Assembly: GCA_963695645.1 (NCBI GenBank)
Contig: CAVOHC010000012.1
Span: forward strand, 744,001-808,000
Origin: DATBGO01 sp963695645
Lineage (GTDB): Bacteria; Actinomycetota; Actinomycetes; Streptosporangiales; Streptosporangiaceae
Direction of reading: 5' to 3'
Length of the DNA: 64,000 nt
Program-made: the position numbers and the translations under genes
Notes under the pieces: model-generated
The model's database searches: none
Told to the model about the DNA's origin: nothing
The model's input: only the letters and a program-made list of their open reading frames with translations
Shown: positions 44,736 to 53,161 of the stretch, piece after piece
How the letters are laid out: every line of letters begins with the position of its first letter
How positions within the stretch are numbered: position 1 is the first letter of the stretch

Positions 44736-45197
44736 ATGCGGCTGGTGCTTGTGCTCAACGGGCCGAACCTGGCCAGGCTCGGGTCCCGCGAGCCTGACAT
44801 CTACGGCACGATGTCCTTCGCCGACCTGTCCAGCGCCTGCGAGCAGGCCGGCGCGCAGCTCGGCCTCGCGGTGGAGATCAGGCAGACCGATGACGAGGCT
44901 GAGCTGGTCGGCTGGGTGCACGAGGCAGCCGACCAGCGGATTCCGATCGTGCTCAACCCGGCCGCGTTTACGCATTACTCCTACGCGCTGCGGGACGCGC
45001 TGGCCATGCGGACGGCACCCCTTGTCGAAGTGCACCTGTCCAACCCGGCCGCCAGGGAGACGTTCCGGCACACTTCTGTCGTAGCCGCAGTGGCCGACGG
45101 GACCATCGCCGGGTTCGGCGCGGCATCCTACGAGCTCGCGCTGCGCGCGATCGCGACGCTGATCGGCGGCAACCAGACCGCCGCTGGTCCCGGCTGA
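44736..45197 (+). CDS. aroQ: 3-dehydroquinate dehydratase, type II
   Basis: Dehydrates 3-dehydroquinate to 3-dehydroshikimate. The 153-residue protein starts with the type II signature LNGPNLARLGSREPDIYG, containing the catalytic arginine and tyrosine, followed by NPAAFTHYSYALRDAL and EVHLSNPAARETFRHTSV. ATG start with no gap after aroB. aroE and aroA are not in the window. Confidence 0.96.
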   Translation: MRLVLVLNGPNLARLGSREPDIYGTMSFADLSSACEQAGAQLGLAVEIRQTDDEAELVGWVHEAADQRIPIVLNPAAFTHYSYALRDALAMRTAPLVEVHLSNPAARETFRHTSVVAAVADGTIAGFGAASYELALRAIATLIGGNQTAAGPG

Positions 45198-45353
45198 CAG
45201 CGCCGGGGGCGGATGCCGGTTCCGGGTGCGGGCGAAGGCGTGGCCGCGGAGCCAGGGCCGGGACGCCTTGACAACGAGCTGTTTAACGGGTTCGGATGGC
45301 GACTGCCGCGACACAACGCTTGTCGCGCTCATCTCGCGGAAGGTCCAGCACAT

Positions 45354-46394
45354 ATGCGCATCGGGATGTCATTGAACTACGCGGGCGGCTTCGCCGAGAC
45401 CGTCACCGAGCTGGCCGACTACGAGAAGGCCGGGCTCGACATCATCTTCGTGCCCGAGGCCTACAGTTTCGACGCGGTCAGCCAGCTCGGCTACATCGCG
45501 GCGAAGACCGATCGGCTGCAGATCGCGTCGGGCATCCTGCAGCTCTACTCAAGGACGCCGACCCTCACCGCGATGACAGCGGCGGGCCTTGACTACGTCT
45601 CCGATGGCAGGTTCGTGCTCGGCATCGGAGCGTCCGGGCCCCAGGTGATCGAGGGCTGGCATGGCGTGCCCTATACCGCACCGCTCGGCCGCACCAGGGA
45701 GATCATCGAGATCTGCCGCAGCGTCTGGCGGCGTGAGCGGCTGGAGCACCACGGCAGGTATTACACGATCCCGCTGCCCCCTGAGCAGGGCACCGGCCTG
45801 GGCAAGCCGCTCAAGCTGATCAATCACCCGGTACGTGAGCGGATCCCGATCGTGGTGGCGGCGCTCGGCCCGAAGAACGTAGAACTCGCCGCCGAGCTGG
45901 CCGAGGGCTGGGAACCGATCTTCTACTTCCCGGAGAAGGCGGCGTCCGCGTGGGGCGCGCCGCTGGCCGCGGGCGCCGCGAAGCGGGATCCTTCGCTGCC
46001 ACCGCTCGACGTGTTCGCGCAGGCGCCGCTGGCCATCGGCGAGGAAACCGCCGGCCTGCTCGACCTCGGCCGCCCGTTCTTCGCGCTCTACATCGGCGGG
46101 ATGGGCGCCAGGGGCCGGAACTTCTACAACGACCTCGCGGTGCGTTTCGGGTACGAGGCGGAAGCCGCCGCCATCCAGGACGCCTACCTGGATGGCCGGA
46201 AGGATGCGGCGGCCGCCCTGGTGCCCGCCTCGCTGCTGGAAGGGACCTCGCTGGTCGGGCCCGCTTCGCTGGTCGCCGAGCGGGTCGCCGCGATGCGGGA
46301 GTCCGGTGTCACGACGCTCAACGTCACCCCGCTTGCGGGCACGCACGCCGAGCGGGTCGCGCTGATCGAGCAGATCCGGGACCTGGCTGCCTGA
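45354..46394 (+). CDS. LLM-class F420-dependent oxidoreductase
   Basis: Luciferase-like TIM-barrel flavin/F420 enzyme of 346 residues. The start is ATG 45354 (MRIGMSLNYAGGFAETVTELADYEKAGLD) with GGAAGG 10 bases before; an open frame reaches back to 45213 without conserved sequence. Family features are IFVPEAYSFDAVSQLGYIAAKTDRLQIASGI, DYVSDGRFVLGIGASGPQVIEGWHG and IPIVVAALGPKNVELAAELAEGW. The preference for F420 rather than FMN is inferred from the actinobacterial family. Substrate unknown. It stands between the aro genes and the efp block. Confidence 0.9.
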   Translation: MRIGMSLNYAGGFAETVTELADYEKAGLDIIFVPEAYSFDAVSQLGYIAAKTDRLQIASGILQLYSRTPTLTAMTAAGLDYVSDGRFVLGIGASGPQVIEGWHGVPYTAPLGRTREIIEICRSVWRRERLEHHGRYYTIPLPPEQGTGLGKPLKLINHPVRERIPIVVAALGPKNVELAAELAEGWEPIFYFPEKAASAWGAPLAAGAAKRDPSLPPLDVFAQAPLAIGEETAGLLDLGRPFFALYIGGMGARGRNFYNDLAVRFGYEAEAAAIQDAYLDGRKDAAAALVPASLLEGTSLVGPASLVAERVAAMRESGVTTLNVTPLAGTHAERVALIEQIRDLAA

Positions 46395-46491
46395 AGCCAG
46401 GGTCATGGGCATGATCACCTCCGCCCGGCCGGGGCAGGCCCGGGCGTCGGCGTTCTGCCCTGCTGCCGAGGACTAAACGTACCCAAGGCCA

Positions 46492-46497
46492 TACAGT
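46492..46497 (+). promoter_or_regulatory. Leaderless-type -10 box for the M24 peptidase gene
   Basis: TACAGT ends 7 bases before ATG 46505, with no Shine-Dalgarno sequence. Transcription starting at the A of the ATG would make a leaderless mRNA and argues for this start over GTG 46499. Confidence 0.5.
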
Positions 46498-46504
46498 CGT
46501 GACT

Positions 46505-47599
46505 ATGCCCGAGATTCACGCCGCCCGCCGGGCACGTGCACGCGAGAAGGTTGCCGCCCATGGTGCCGCCGCTGCCCTTATCACCAGCCCGGCGAACGTC
46601 AGGTACCTAACTGGCCTGGCGAGCTCGAACGCCGCGCTGCTGCTGCCCGCGGACGGGCCCGAGGTGCTGGCTACGGATTCCCGCTACGCGCAGGCCGCGA
46701 CGCGGGACTGCCCAGATGTCGAACTCGTTACCGAGCGTTTCGTCGAGGCCGCCCTGGCCGCCCTGGCCGCGTCCCGCGGCCTGCAGCCGCTAGCGTTTGA
46801 GGCCCAGGAAATGACCGTGGAACGTTTCCGGGCACTCGCGGACACCGCCGGCGGCCCGGACCTGATCCCGCTCGGCCACGTCATCGAGGAACTGCGGATG
46901 GTCAAGGACGAAGCCGAGATCTCCCTGCTCGCCCGGGCCTGCGCGATTACCAGCGACGCCTGCTCGGAAGCGTTCGCCAGCATCGGGCCGGGACTCACCG
47001 AGCGGGAGTTCGCGGTCCTGCTCGAGCGGTCCATGATCGATCGCGGCGCGGAGGCACTGGCCTTTGACACCATCGTGGCCAGCGGGCCCAACGGGGCCAT
47101 GCCGCATCATTCGCCGGGCGGCAGGCCCTTCGCGGCCGGCGACCTGATCACCATCGACTGCGGCGCCCGCTACGGCGGCTATCACGCCGACATGACCCGT
47201 ACGGTTGCGCTCGGCGCGCCCGCCAGCTGGCAGCGAGACATTTATGCCCTGGTGGCAGCCGCGCAGCAGGCCGGGATCGAGGCCGCGAGGCCCGGGGCCG
47301 ACCTGCGCATCGTCGATGCGGCGGCCAGGGACCTGATCGAGGCCGCCGGCCACGGCGGGCATTTCCAGCATGGACTCGGCCATGGTGTGGGCCTGGAGGT
47401 CCACGAGGCTCCGATCATCGCGTACGGCCGGACCGGTACACTCAGGGACCGGACTCCCGTTACCGTCGAGCCCGGGATCTATCTGCCGGGCAAGGGCGGC
47501 GTCAGGATCGAGGACACCCTGGTGGTGCGCGCCGGTGCCGGGGCGGCGGGATCGGCCGACTTGCTCACCACGACCACGAGGGAACTGCTCGTCCTTTAG
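46505..47599 (+). CDS. pepQ: M24-family Xaa-Pro aminopeptidase/dipeptidase
   Basis: Dimetal peptidase cleaving at Xaa-Pro bonds. A creatinase-like N-terminal domain (ALITSPANVRYLTGLASSNAALLL, ATDSRYAQAA) precedes the catalytic pita-bread fold with metal ligands in TIDCGARYGGYHADMTRTV (two Asp), HGLGHGVGLEVHE (His) and VTVEPGIYLPGKGGVRIEDT (two Glu). About 364 residues. It precedes efp and nusB, as in other actinomycetes. The symbol pepQ follows that synteny; pepP cannot be excluded. Confidence 0.92.
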   Translation: MPEIHAARRARAREKVAAHGAAAALITSPANVRYLTGLASSNAALLLPADGPEVLATDSRYAQAATRDCPDVELVTERFVEAALAALAASRGLQPLAFEAQEMTVERFRALADTAGGPDLIPLGHVIEELRMVKDEAEISLLARACAITSDACSEAFASIGPGLTEREFAVLLERSMIDRGAEALAFDTIVASGPNGAMPHHSPGGRPFAAGDLITIDCGARYGGYHADMTRTVALGAPASWQRDIYALVAAAQQAGIEAARPGADLRIVDAAARDLIEAAGHGGHFQHGLGHGVGLEVHEAPIIAYGRTGTLRDRTPVTVEPGIYLPGKGGVRIEDTLVVRAGAGAAGSADLLTTTTRELLVL

Positions 47600-47642
47600 C
47601 GGGACGAGCTGGTACCGCACGCACGCAGGAGAGACGACAGAC

Positions 47643-48200
47643 GTGGCCACCACGAACGATCTCAAGAACGGCATGACCCTCAATCTCGACGGCCAGCTAT
47701 GGAGCGTCGTTGATTTTCAGCATGTCAAGCCGGGCAAGGGCGGCGCCTTCGTGCGCACGAAGCTGAAGAACGTGATGTCGGGGAAGGTCGTCGACCGGAC
47801 CTTCAACGCCGGCGTCCGGGTGGAGCAGGCCAGCGTGGACAAGCGGGAGATGCAGTACCTCTACCGCGAGGGCGATGACTTCGTCTTCATGGACAACCAG
47901 GACTACGACCAGCCGCACATTCCGGCGACGGTTGTCGGTGACGTTGCCGACTACCTGCTCGAGGAGCAGAACGCGGTCGTCGCGTTCAACGAGGGCGTCC
48001 CGCTGTACGTGGAGCTGCCCGCGGCCGTCGAGCTGACAGTCAGCCAGACCGACCCTGGCTTGCAGGGGGACAGGTCGACCGGCGGGACCAAGCCGGCCAC
48101 GCTCGAGACCGGCGCGCAGATCCAGGTGCCGTTGTTCATCACGACCGGTGAGAAGATCAGGGTGGACACCCGCACCGGCCAGTATCTCGGCCGCGCGTGA
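47643..48200 (+). CDS. efp: Elongation factor P
   Basis: Relieves ribosome stalling at polyproline stretches. Start is GTG 47643 (MATTNDLKNGMTLNLDGQLW). The 185-residue protein has the three EF-P beta-barrel domains; the tip loop reads KPGKGGAFVRT, with the lysine at the position that is modified or contacts the P-site tRNA in other bacteria. A signature segment NEGVPLYVELPAAVELTV lies near the domain II/III junction. Several proteins in this window have proline-rich tracts that could need EF-P. Confidence 0.97.
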   Translation: MATTNDLKNGMTLNLDGQLWSVVDFQHVKPGKGGAFVRTKLKNVMSGKVVDRTFNAGVRVEQASVDKREMQYLYREGDDFVFMDNQDYDQPHIPATVVGDVADYLLEEQNAVVAFNEGVPLYVELPAAVELTVSQTDPGLQGDRSTGGTKPATLETGAQIQVPLFITTGEKIRVDTRTGQYLGRA

Positions 48201-48272
48201 GGCTCCGGCCGCGGGTGAGGCCCCCATCGCGCGCGAGGCCCAGGCTGGGATCCGGTACCGCCCTGAGTGACT

Positions 48273-48695
48273 ATGCCAGCGCGTACTAAGGCCCGCAAGC
48301 GGGCCCTCGATCTCCTCTACGAGTCCGAGATCAGGGGCATTGACGTTCTTGACCTGCTGGATCAGCGAGCCGCGGAGACCAGCCCGCCGGTCTCCGGCTA
48401 CGGCGCTGAGCTGGTCAGGGGAGTGCAGGCGCACCGGGCCAGGATCGATGAGCTGCTGTCCGCGCACTCGCAGGGCTGGACACTGGAGCGGATGCCGGCC
48501 GTCGACAGGAACATCCTGAGGATCGCGGTCTACGAGCTGTTCTGGGCCCCCGACGTGCCGGACGCGGTGGCGATCAGCGAGGCCGTGGTGGCGGCCCGCG
48601 ACCTGTCGACGGACGGGTCACCGTCATTCGTCAACGGCCTGCTCGCGCGGCTGCTGGAGCTCAAGCCGGAACTCGAGCAGGCCACGGGCGAGTAA
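48273..48695 (+). CDS. nusB: Transcription antitermination protein NusB
   Basis: RNA-binding helical protein of the ribosomal RNA antitermination complex with NusE. The 140-residue protein shows ARTKARKRALDLLYESEIRG at the N-terminus, then MPAVDRNILRIAVYELFWAPDVPDAVAISEAVVAA and FVNGLLARLL. ATG 48273 is favoured over GTG 48267. In Streptomyces nusB is followed by bldD and the pyr operon; here dinB follows instead. Confidence 0.96.
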   Translation: MPARTKARKRALDLLYESEIRGIDVLDLLDQRAAETSPPVSGYGAELVRGVQAHRARIDELLSAHSQGWTLERMPAVDRNILRIAVYELFWAPDVPDAVAISEAVVAARDLSTDGSPSFVNGLLARLLELKPELEQATGE

Positions 48696-48708
48696 CGACA
48701 GACTGTCG
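48696..48708. promoter_or_regulatory. Perfect 13-bp dyad between nusB and dinB
   Basis: CGACAGACTGTCG starts directly after the nusB stop. TACATT (48720-48725), a possible -10 of dinB, is 11 bases downstream, so the dyad could be an operator or the end of the nusB transcript. It does not match the actinobacterial LexA box. Confidence 0.4.
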
Positions 48709-48787
48709 GCTGGCGGCGCTACATTGAATTCGGGAACGGCATGAGGAGGCGCCGGTGGCGCGCGGACATGCACGGTGCTGGTGAGCC

Positions 48788-50008
48788 ATGCGCGGTGAGC
48801 CGCCGGGCGATCCGGTGCCCGACGATACGGGCTGTCGCATCCTGCACGTTGACATGGACGCGTTCTACGCAAGTGTCGAGATAAGGGATCGCCCAGAGCT
48901 GGCAGCCGCGCCGGTGATCGTGGCGGGCGCGGGCCCGCGGAGCGTGGTGCTGTCGGCGTCCTACCCGGCCCGCAAGTTCGGCGTCCGGTCCGCCATGCCG
49001 GTGCCGCAGGCCCGGCGGCTCTGCCCGCACGCAGTGCTCATTCCGCCCAGGCACGCCCACTACGCCGCCGTGTCCAGGGAGGTCATGGCGGTCTTCCGGG
49101 CGATCACGCCTGAGGTGGAGCCGCTCGCGCTCGATGAGGCCTTCCTTGATGTGTCCGGCGCCCGGCGGCGGCTCGGCAGTCCTGCCCAGATCGGCCAGCT
49201 GATCCGCGCCCAGGTCAGCGAGCAGCAGGAGATCACCTGCTCGGTCGGGGCCGCCACGACCAAGTTCGTCGCGAAGCTGGCCTCAGTGCACTGCAAGCCG
49301 GATGGCCTTCTGGTCATCCCGGCCGACCAGGTCCTAGATTTCCTGCATCCGCTGCCGGTAGCGGCGCTGTGGGGGGTCGGCGAGCAGACCGGCAACGTCC
49401 TTGCCCGGCTGGGGCTGCGCACGGTAGCCGACCTCGCTCACGCGCCGCAGGGGACCCTTGACCGGGAACTTGGCCGGGCGGTAGCCGCGCATCTGGCCGC
49501 CCTCGCGCGCGGGCAAGACGATCGACGGGTGCTGCCAGGTGCCCAGGAGAAGAGCATCGGCGCTGAGGAGACCTTTCCCCGTGACGTCATCGACCCGGAC
49601 GTGATCCGCCGTGAGCTGCTGCGACTGTCCGGGCGGACCGCGCGCGGCCTGCGCGCCTCCGGATATGCCGCCAGGACGGTCGTGGTCAAGCTTCGCCTGG
49701 CGAGCTTCAAGACCCTTACCCGCTCGCGGACGCTGGCCGAGCCGACCGACGTGGCCCAGCAGATCTACCTCACCGCGTGCGCCCTGTACGCGGCGGCCGG
49801 GCTTGATCCGCAGGCGCGGCTGCGGCTGGTCGGGGTGCGGGCAGCTGGCCTGATCCCGGCCGCTGGCGCCGCCACGCAGCTGGCGCTAGGCAACGAGCCT
49901 GCGCCATGGCGGGACGCCGAGCGCGCTGTTGACCGGATCGCGGGACGGTTCGGCGCCGATACCGTGCGGCCCGCTGCCCTGGTCGATGCCGACCGGCAGG
50001 AGGCGTGA
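48788..50008 (+). CDS. dinB: DNA polymerase IV (Y family)
   Basis: Error-prone translesion polymerase of 406 residues. Catalytic motifs HVDMDAFYASVE and PLALDEAFLDVSG are intact, with the Y-family finger motif SYPARKFGVRSAMP and helix-hairpin-helix region ALWGVGEQTGNVLARLGLRTVADL. The C-terminus lacks an obvious QLxLF-type beta-clamp peptide at its very end, though QLALG occurs about 40 residues before it. ATG start. Because actinomycetes often have several DinB paralogues, the specific role is uncertain. Confidence 0.93.
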   Translation: MRGEPPGDPVPDDTGCRILHVDMDAFYASVEIRDRPELAAAPVIVAGAGPRSVVLSASYPARKFGVRSAMPVPQARRLCPHAVLIPPRHAHYAAVSREVMAVFRAITPEVEPLALDEAFLDVSGARRRLGSPAQIGQLIRAQVSEQQEITCSVGAATTKFVAKLASVHCKPDGLLVIPADQVLDFLHPLPVAALWGVGEQTGNVLARLGLRTVADLAHAPQGTLDRELGRAVAAHLAALARGQDDRRVLPGAQEKSIGAEETFPRDVIDPDVIRRELLRLSGRTARGLRASGYAARTVVVKLRLASFKTLTRSRTLAEPTDVAQQIYLTACALYAAAGLDPQARLRLVGVRAAGLIPAAGAATQLALGNEPAPWRDAERAVDRIAGRFGADTVRPAALVDADRQEA

Positions 50009-50197
50009 GCTGCGATGCCTGGCCCCGATTGCGGCGGTGCGCGGCGGTCTGTGGGCATCTGACCGGCGAAGCGGTGCCCTACTGGAGCGATGCACCCTTC
50101 CGCAGGACGCACTCCCGCTCGTATTCTTAGGGTTGAGCAGTCCGTGGGGTGAAGGCCGCCGAGCCGTCGCCGCGCGCGAGTTTTGATGGGAGGCACT

Positions 50198-50581
50198 GTG
50201 CCGCTCTCTGAGCACGAGCAGCGCCAGCTCGAGCAGATCGAGCAGGCGCTTTATGCCGATTATCCACGGTTCGCGAACGCGGTTCGCAAGCGCGACCCGC
50301 GGGTGCACTACAAGCGCCGGGTCATCCAGGCCGCCCTCGGGTTCCTCATCGGCGTCGGGCTGCTACTGGCCGGGGTCATCACCACGTACGTGCTGATCGG
50401 CGTGGCCGGTTTCGTTGTCATGCTCGCGGCCAGCATGTGGGCGCTGACCAGCTACCGGCACATGACCGGGGTCACGACCGGGCGCGGGCCTGCCAAGGAG
50501 CGCCGCAGCAAGGCGGCGAGCACGGGCCTGATGGACCGGCTGGAAGAGCGGTGGCGCCGCCGCCAGGAGCGGGACCGTTAG
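50198..50581 (+). CDS. DUF3040 membrane protein
   Basis: A 127-residue protein beginning PLSEHEQRQLEQIEQALYADYPRFANAVR, the DUF3040 signature, followed by two hydrophobic helices (AALGFLIGVGLLLAGVITTYVLIGVAGFVVMLAAS) and a basic C-terminus. GTG 50198 with GGGAGG just upstream is preferred over ATG 50183. A TAGGGT at about 50128 may be a -10. Homologues sit near the dcw cluster in actinomycetes; function unknown. It is convergent with the transglutaminase gene, 3 bases apart. Confidence 0.9.
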   Translation: MPLSEHEQRQLEQIEQALYADYPRFANAVRKRDPRVHYKRRVIQAALGFLIGVGLLLAGVITTYVLIGVAGFVVMLAASMWALTSYRHMTGVTTGRGPAKERRSKAASTGLMDRLEERWRRRQERDR

Positions 50582-50584
50582 CCG

Positions 50585-53161
50585 CTACCCGGCCTTATCG
50601 GCCAGTCCGGCTCGCGCGGCGGCGCCCCGGCGGCGCAGCGTCTGCCCGGCGGCATCCATCCAGCCGAATACGTCGAGCGCGTAGTGCAGCGCCGACCGGG
50701 CCGGTGCGAGTGCCGATGATGGCAGCAGGCGCGCCCGCCACCGAGTGCCGCGATCGGCTTCAAGCGACATGGCCTTCCGGACCGTCCCGACGTCCCGGCG
50801 CAGGGTTCCCGACGGCAGCGGCGCGGTAGCGTAGCGCGCCCGTTCCTCGGCGCTGGCGATCCGCTCCAGCGCCTGGCGAGATTCGTCGTCCAGCCCGAGC
50901 ACTGGACTGATCCTGCGGGCCACCGCTCGGGGCGATTCGCTTGCCCGGCAGGCCATGCCATGATCGGCCAGATCAGCTTGCAGTTCTCGCCACGCGGCAG
51001 CGGCGACTCCGGCGTCATCCCCCGCCCGGTGCCATCGCCTGCGGCGGATCGCTGCCCTGGCTGTCGCTGGTGAGACGAGCGCTAGCCCAAGCACCACCAC
51101 CGCTATCAGCCCGAGCGGGGCACCGCCGCCGTGCCGGGACGTCGGCAAACCTGCCGGGCCGCCCGGAGCGGGCCCGAACTTATGCTTCCCGGCAATTGAG
51201 CCGCCGGCTGAGGGGCTGCCCTTGATGCTGCCGGGCCCGGTCGTACCTGGCAGCTGGCCGGCCGGTCGCTGGCTCGCCGGAGTGGTCGTTGCATAGGCCG
51301 GCTGGACCGCGGTGGCCTGGCCGCCGGTGCCGCCAGGGGTCGGCTCGAAGCGGAGCCACCCCCAGCCCCGGAAATAAAGCTCCGGCCAGGCATGCGCGTC
51401 GGCGGTGCTGACCTTCCAGCTGCCGTTCCGCTGCCTGACTCCGGCTGTGTAGCCCACCGCGATCCTCGATGGGATGCCGACCACCCGGGCCAGCACCGCC
51501 ATCGCGAACGCGTATTGCTGGCAGTAACCCTGCTTGGTCTTCGTCAGGAACTGGACCAGCCCGGCCGTGGTGTCGGGCAAGTGCACCGTGGTGCTGTAGC
51601 TGAACCCGTGATCTGCCGTGAACCAGTTCTCCAGGGCCATTGCCTTGTCGAAGGGGGAACTCGCGCCTTCGGTTATCTGCGCGGCGATCTCCGACAACTT
51701 CCGCAGGTGGGTAACCGGCGGGCTGAGGTAATCGGAGGCGGCGGAGGCGGCCGACCCTCTCGGCCACGTCGAGGATTCCAGCTGCAGTGTCGACGGGGCT
51801 GCTTCCTTGCTTGTCGCGGTGTATGTCAGGCCGGACAGTGGGGTGTCAGCCGAGTACACCATGAGAGTTGCCTTGTCCTCATGCCAGTCACCGGTGATGC
51901 TCAGATCTGCCGGGGCGTATGGAAGCGCGAGGAAGTTCCACCTGGCCCCGTAGCCCGCGACGCCATGCGCGAACCTGACCTGGGTGCGGTAGGTCACCGT
52001 GGAACTGCCGGACGAAACTCCCGGAGCGGCCGAAAGCGGACCTGAGCCCACGGAGACGGTGCTCGCGGGCGCGGACGCTGGAGGTATCAGGAGCCAGTTC
52101 CCGCTGTCGGTGTCGTAGTTCAGCACGTAGAGCTGAAGGTACTGCTCCGCCGGGTCCGGCGCATCGGTGGAGTAGCTCAGCACGGGCCGGGCGGCGGAAC
52201 TCAGCAGCTGCTGCTGCATCTGGACCATCGGATCGGGCAGGGCGATCGCTGGCCCGTCCGTGGATCCAGCCGCGCCGTGGCCGTTGAAGAGACCGTGCAC
52301 CCTGATTCCCGGCAGCAGCAGCGGGAGGATTATGGCGATGCTGATCGCGGCCAGCCCGATCCGCCGGCCTGATGCGGCCAGGGTGCGGGTGTCGGGCTGC
52401 TGGATCGCCTCGCGATCCCGGTGCTGCCAGACGGTCACTAGACGGCCCCAGACGCGCAGCCGGTCCCGCCCGTCTGCGGCCAGCAACGCCAGATAGCCGC
52501 TGATACCGAGGCAGAACACCACGGTGGCGCCGAATCCGCCCTGCTTGGCATTGGTGGTGATCGGCACGCTGTACAGCGCGAGCAGCGGCAGCCCGGCGAT
52601 CGCCGGGCTGCGCAGCCGGACCGCCAGCAGGTCAGTCGCTATCGCCATCAACCCGATGCCGGCGGCAGTCAGGAGCGTTATTCCGGCAGTCCCGGGAACT
52701 GGCGGCACGTAGGAGCGCTCGCTGAATCCGCTGCTAGCCAGTGACCACAGGTACTGGGCCGATGCCGTGGTAGGCACGAACCCGGCGATGGACGTTCCCG
52801 CAGCGAGCAGCGCGTTCAGGTAGATCATTACTGCGGCCAGGTAAGTGACCAGGCAGGCGAGCGCGGGCAGGACGCGGAGCCTGGTGAAGCCCGCTGCGGC
52901 CAGCGCGACGATGAACACCCCGGCTGCCTTGTCATACCAGGGCGGGCTGGCCAGCAGCGGCCAGCAGGCGATGAGCGCGAGTACGCAGCCAGCCGCCGTT
53001 GCCCGGCTTGCAGGCAGCCTCGTCAGGGTGCCTGCTGCGGCGACGACCGCCACAGCGCCAACCCCGGCCCAGAACCAGCTGGCCCCCTGGATCAGCGGGT
53101 AGACCGATACTGACGCGAGAATCACCGCGGCAGCGGCGGTGAGAGTCAGCCGGTGATTCAT
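50585..53161 (-). CDS. TgpA-type membrane transglutaminase-like protein
   Basis: An 858-residue protein with several N-terminal membrane helices (about residues 1-240, and another near 280), a large extracytoplasmic region with a DUF3488-like part, and a transglutaminase-like core containing the catalytic Cys in KQGYCQQYAFAMAVLARVVGIPSR and the His in DAHAWPELYFRGWGWLRFEPTPGG. A further helix (LGLIAVVVLGLALV) is followed by a cytoplasmic DUF4129-like tail. The gene overlaps DUF58 by four bases and belongs to a moxR-DUF58-tgpA operon, a widespread grouping whose function is poorly known. Confidence 0.93.
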   Translation of the reverse strand: MNHRLTLTAAAAVILASVSVYPLIQGASWFWAGVGAVAVVAAAGTLTRLPASRATAAGCVLALIACWPLLASPPWYDKAAGVFIVALAAAGFTRLRVLPALACLVTYLAAVMIYLNALLAAGTSIAGFVPTTASAQYLWSLASSGFSERSYVPPVPGTAGITLLTAAGIGLMAIATDLLAVRLRSPAIAGLPLLALYSVPITTNAKQGGFGATVVFCLGISGYLALLAADGRDRLRVWGRLVTVWQHRDREAIQQPDTRTLAASGRRIGLAAISIAIILPLLLPGIRVHGLFNGHGAAGSTDGPAIALPDPMVQMQQQLLSSAARPVLSYSTDAPDPAEQYLQLYVLNYDTDSGNWLLIPPASAPASTVSVGSGPLSAAPGVSSGSSTVTYRTQVRFAHGVAGYGARWNFLALPYAPADLSITGDWHEDKATLMVYSADTPLSGLTYTATSKEAAPSTLQLESSTWPRGSAASAASDYLSPPVTHLRKLSEIAAQITEGASSPFDKAMALENWFTADHGFSYSTTVHLPDTTAGLVQFLTKTKQGYCQQYAFAMAVLARVVGIPSRIAVGYTAGVRQRNGSWKVSTADAHAWPELYFRGWGWLRFEPTPGGTGGQATAVQPAYATTTPASQRPAGQLPGTTGPGSIKGSPSAGGSIAGKHKFGPAPGGPAGLPTSRHGGGAPLGLIAVVVLGLALVSPATARAAIRRRRWHRAGDDAGVAAAAWRELQADLADHGMACRASESPRAVARRISPVLGLDDESRQALERIASAEERARYATAPLPSGTLRRDVGTVRKAMSLEADRGTRWRARLLPSSALAPARSALHYALDVFGWMDAAGQTLRRRGAAARAGLADKAG

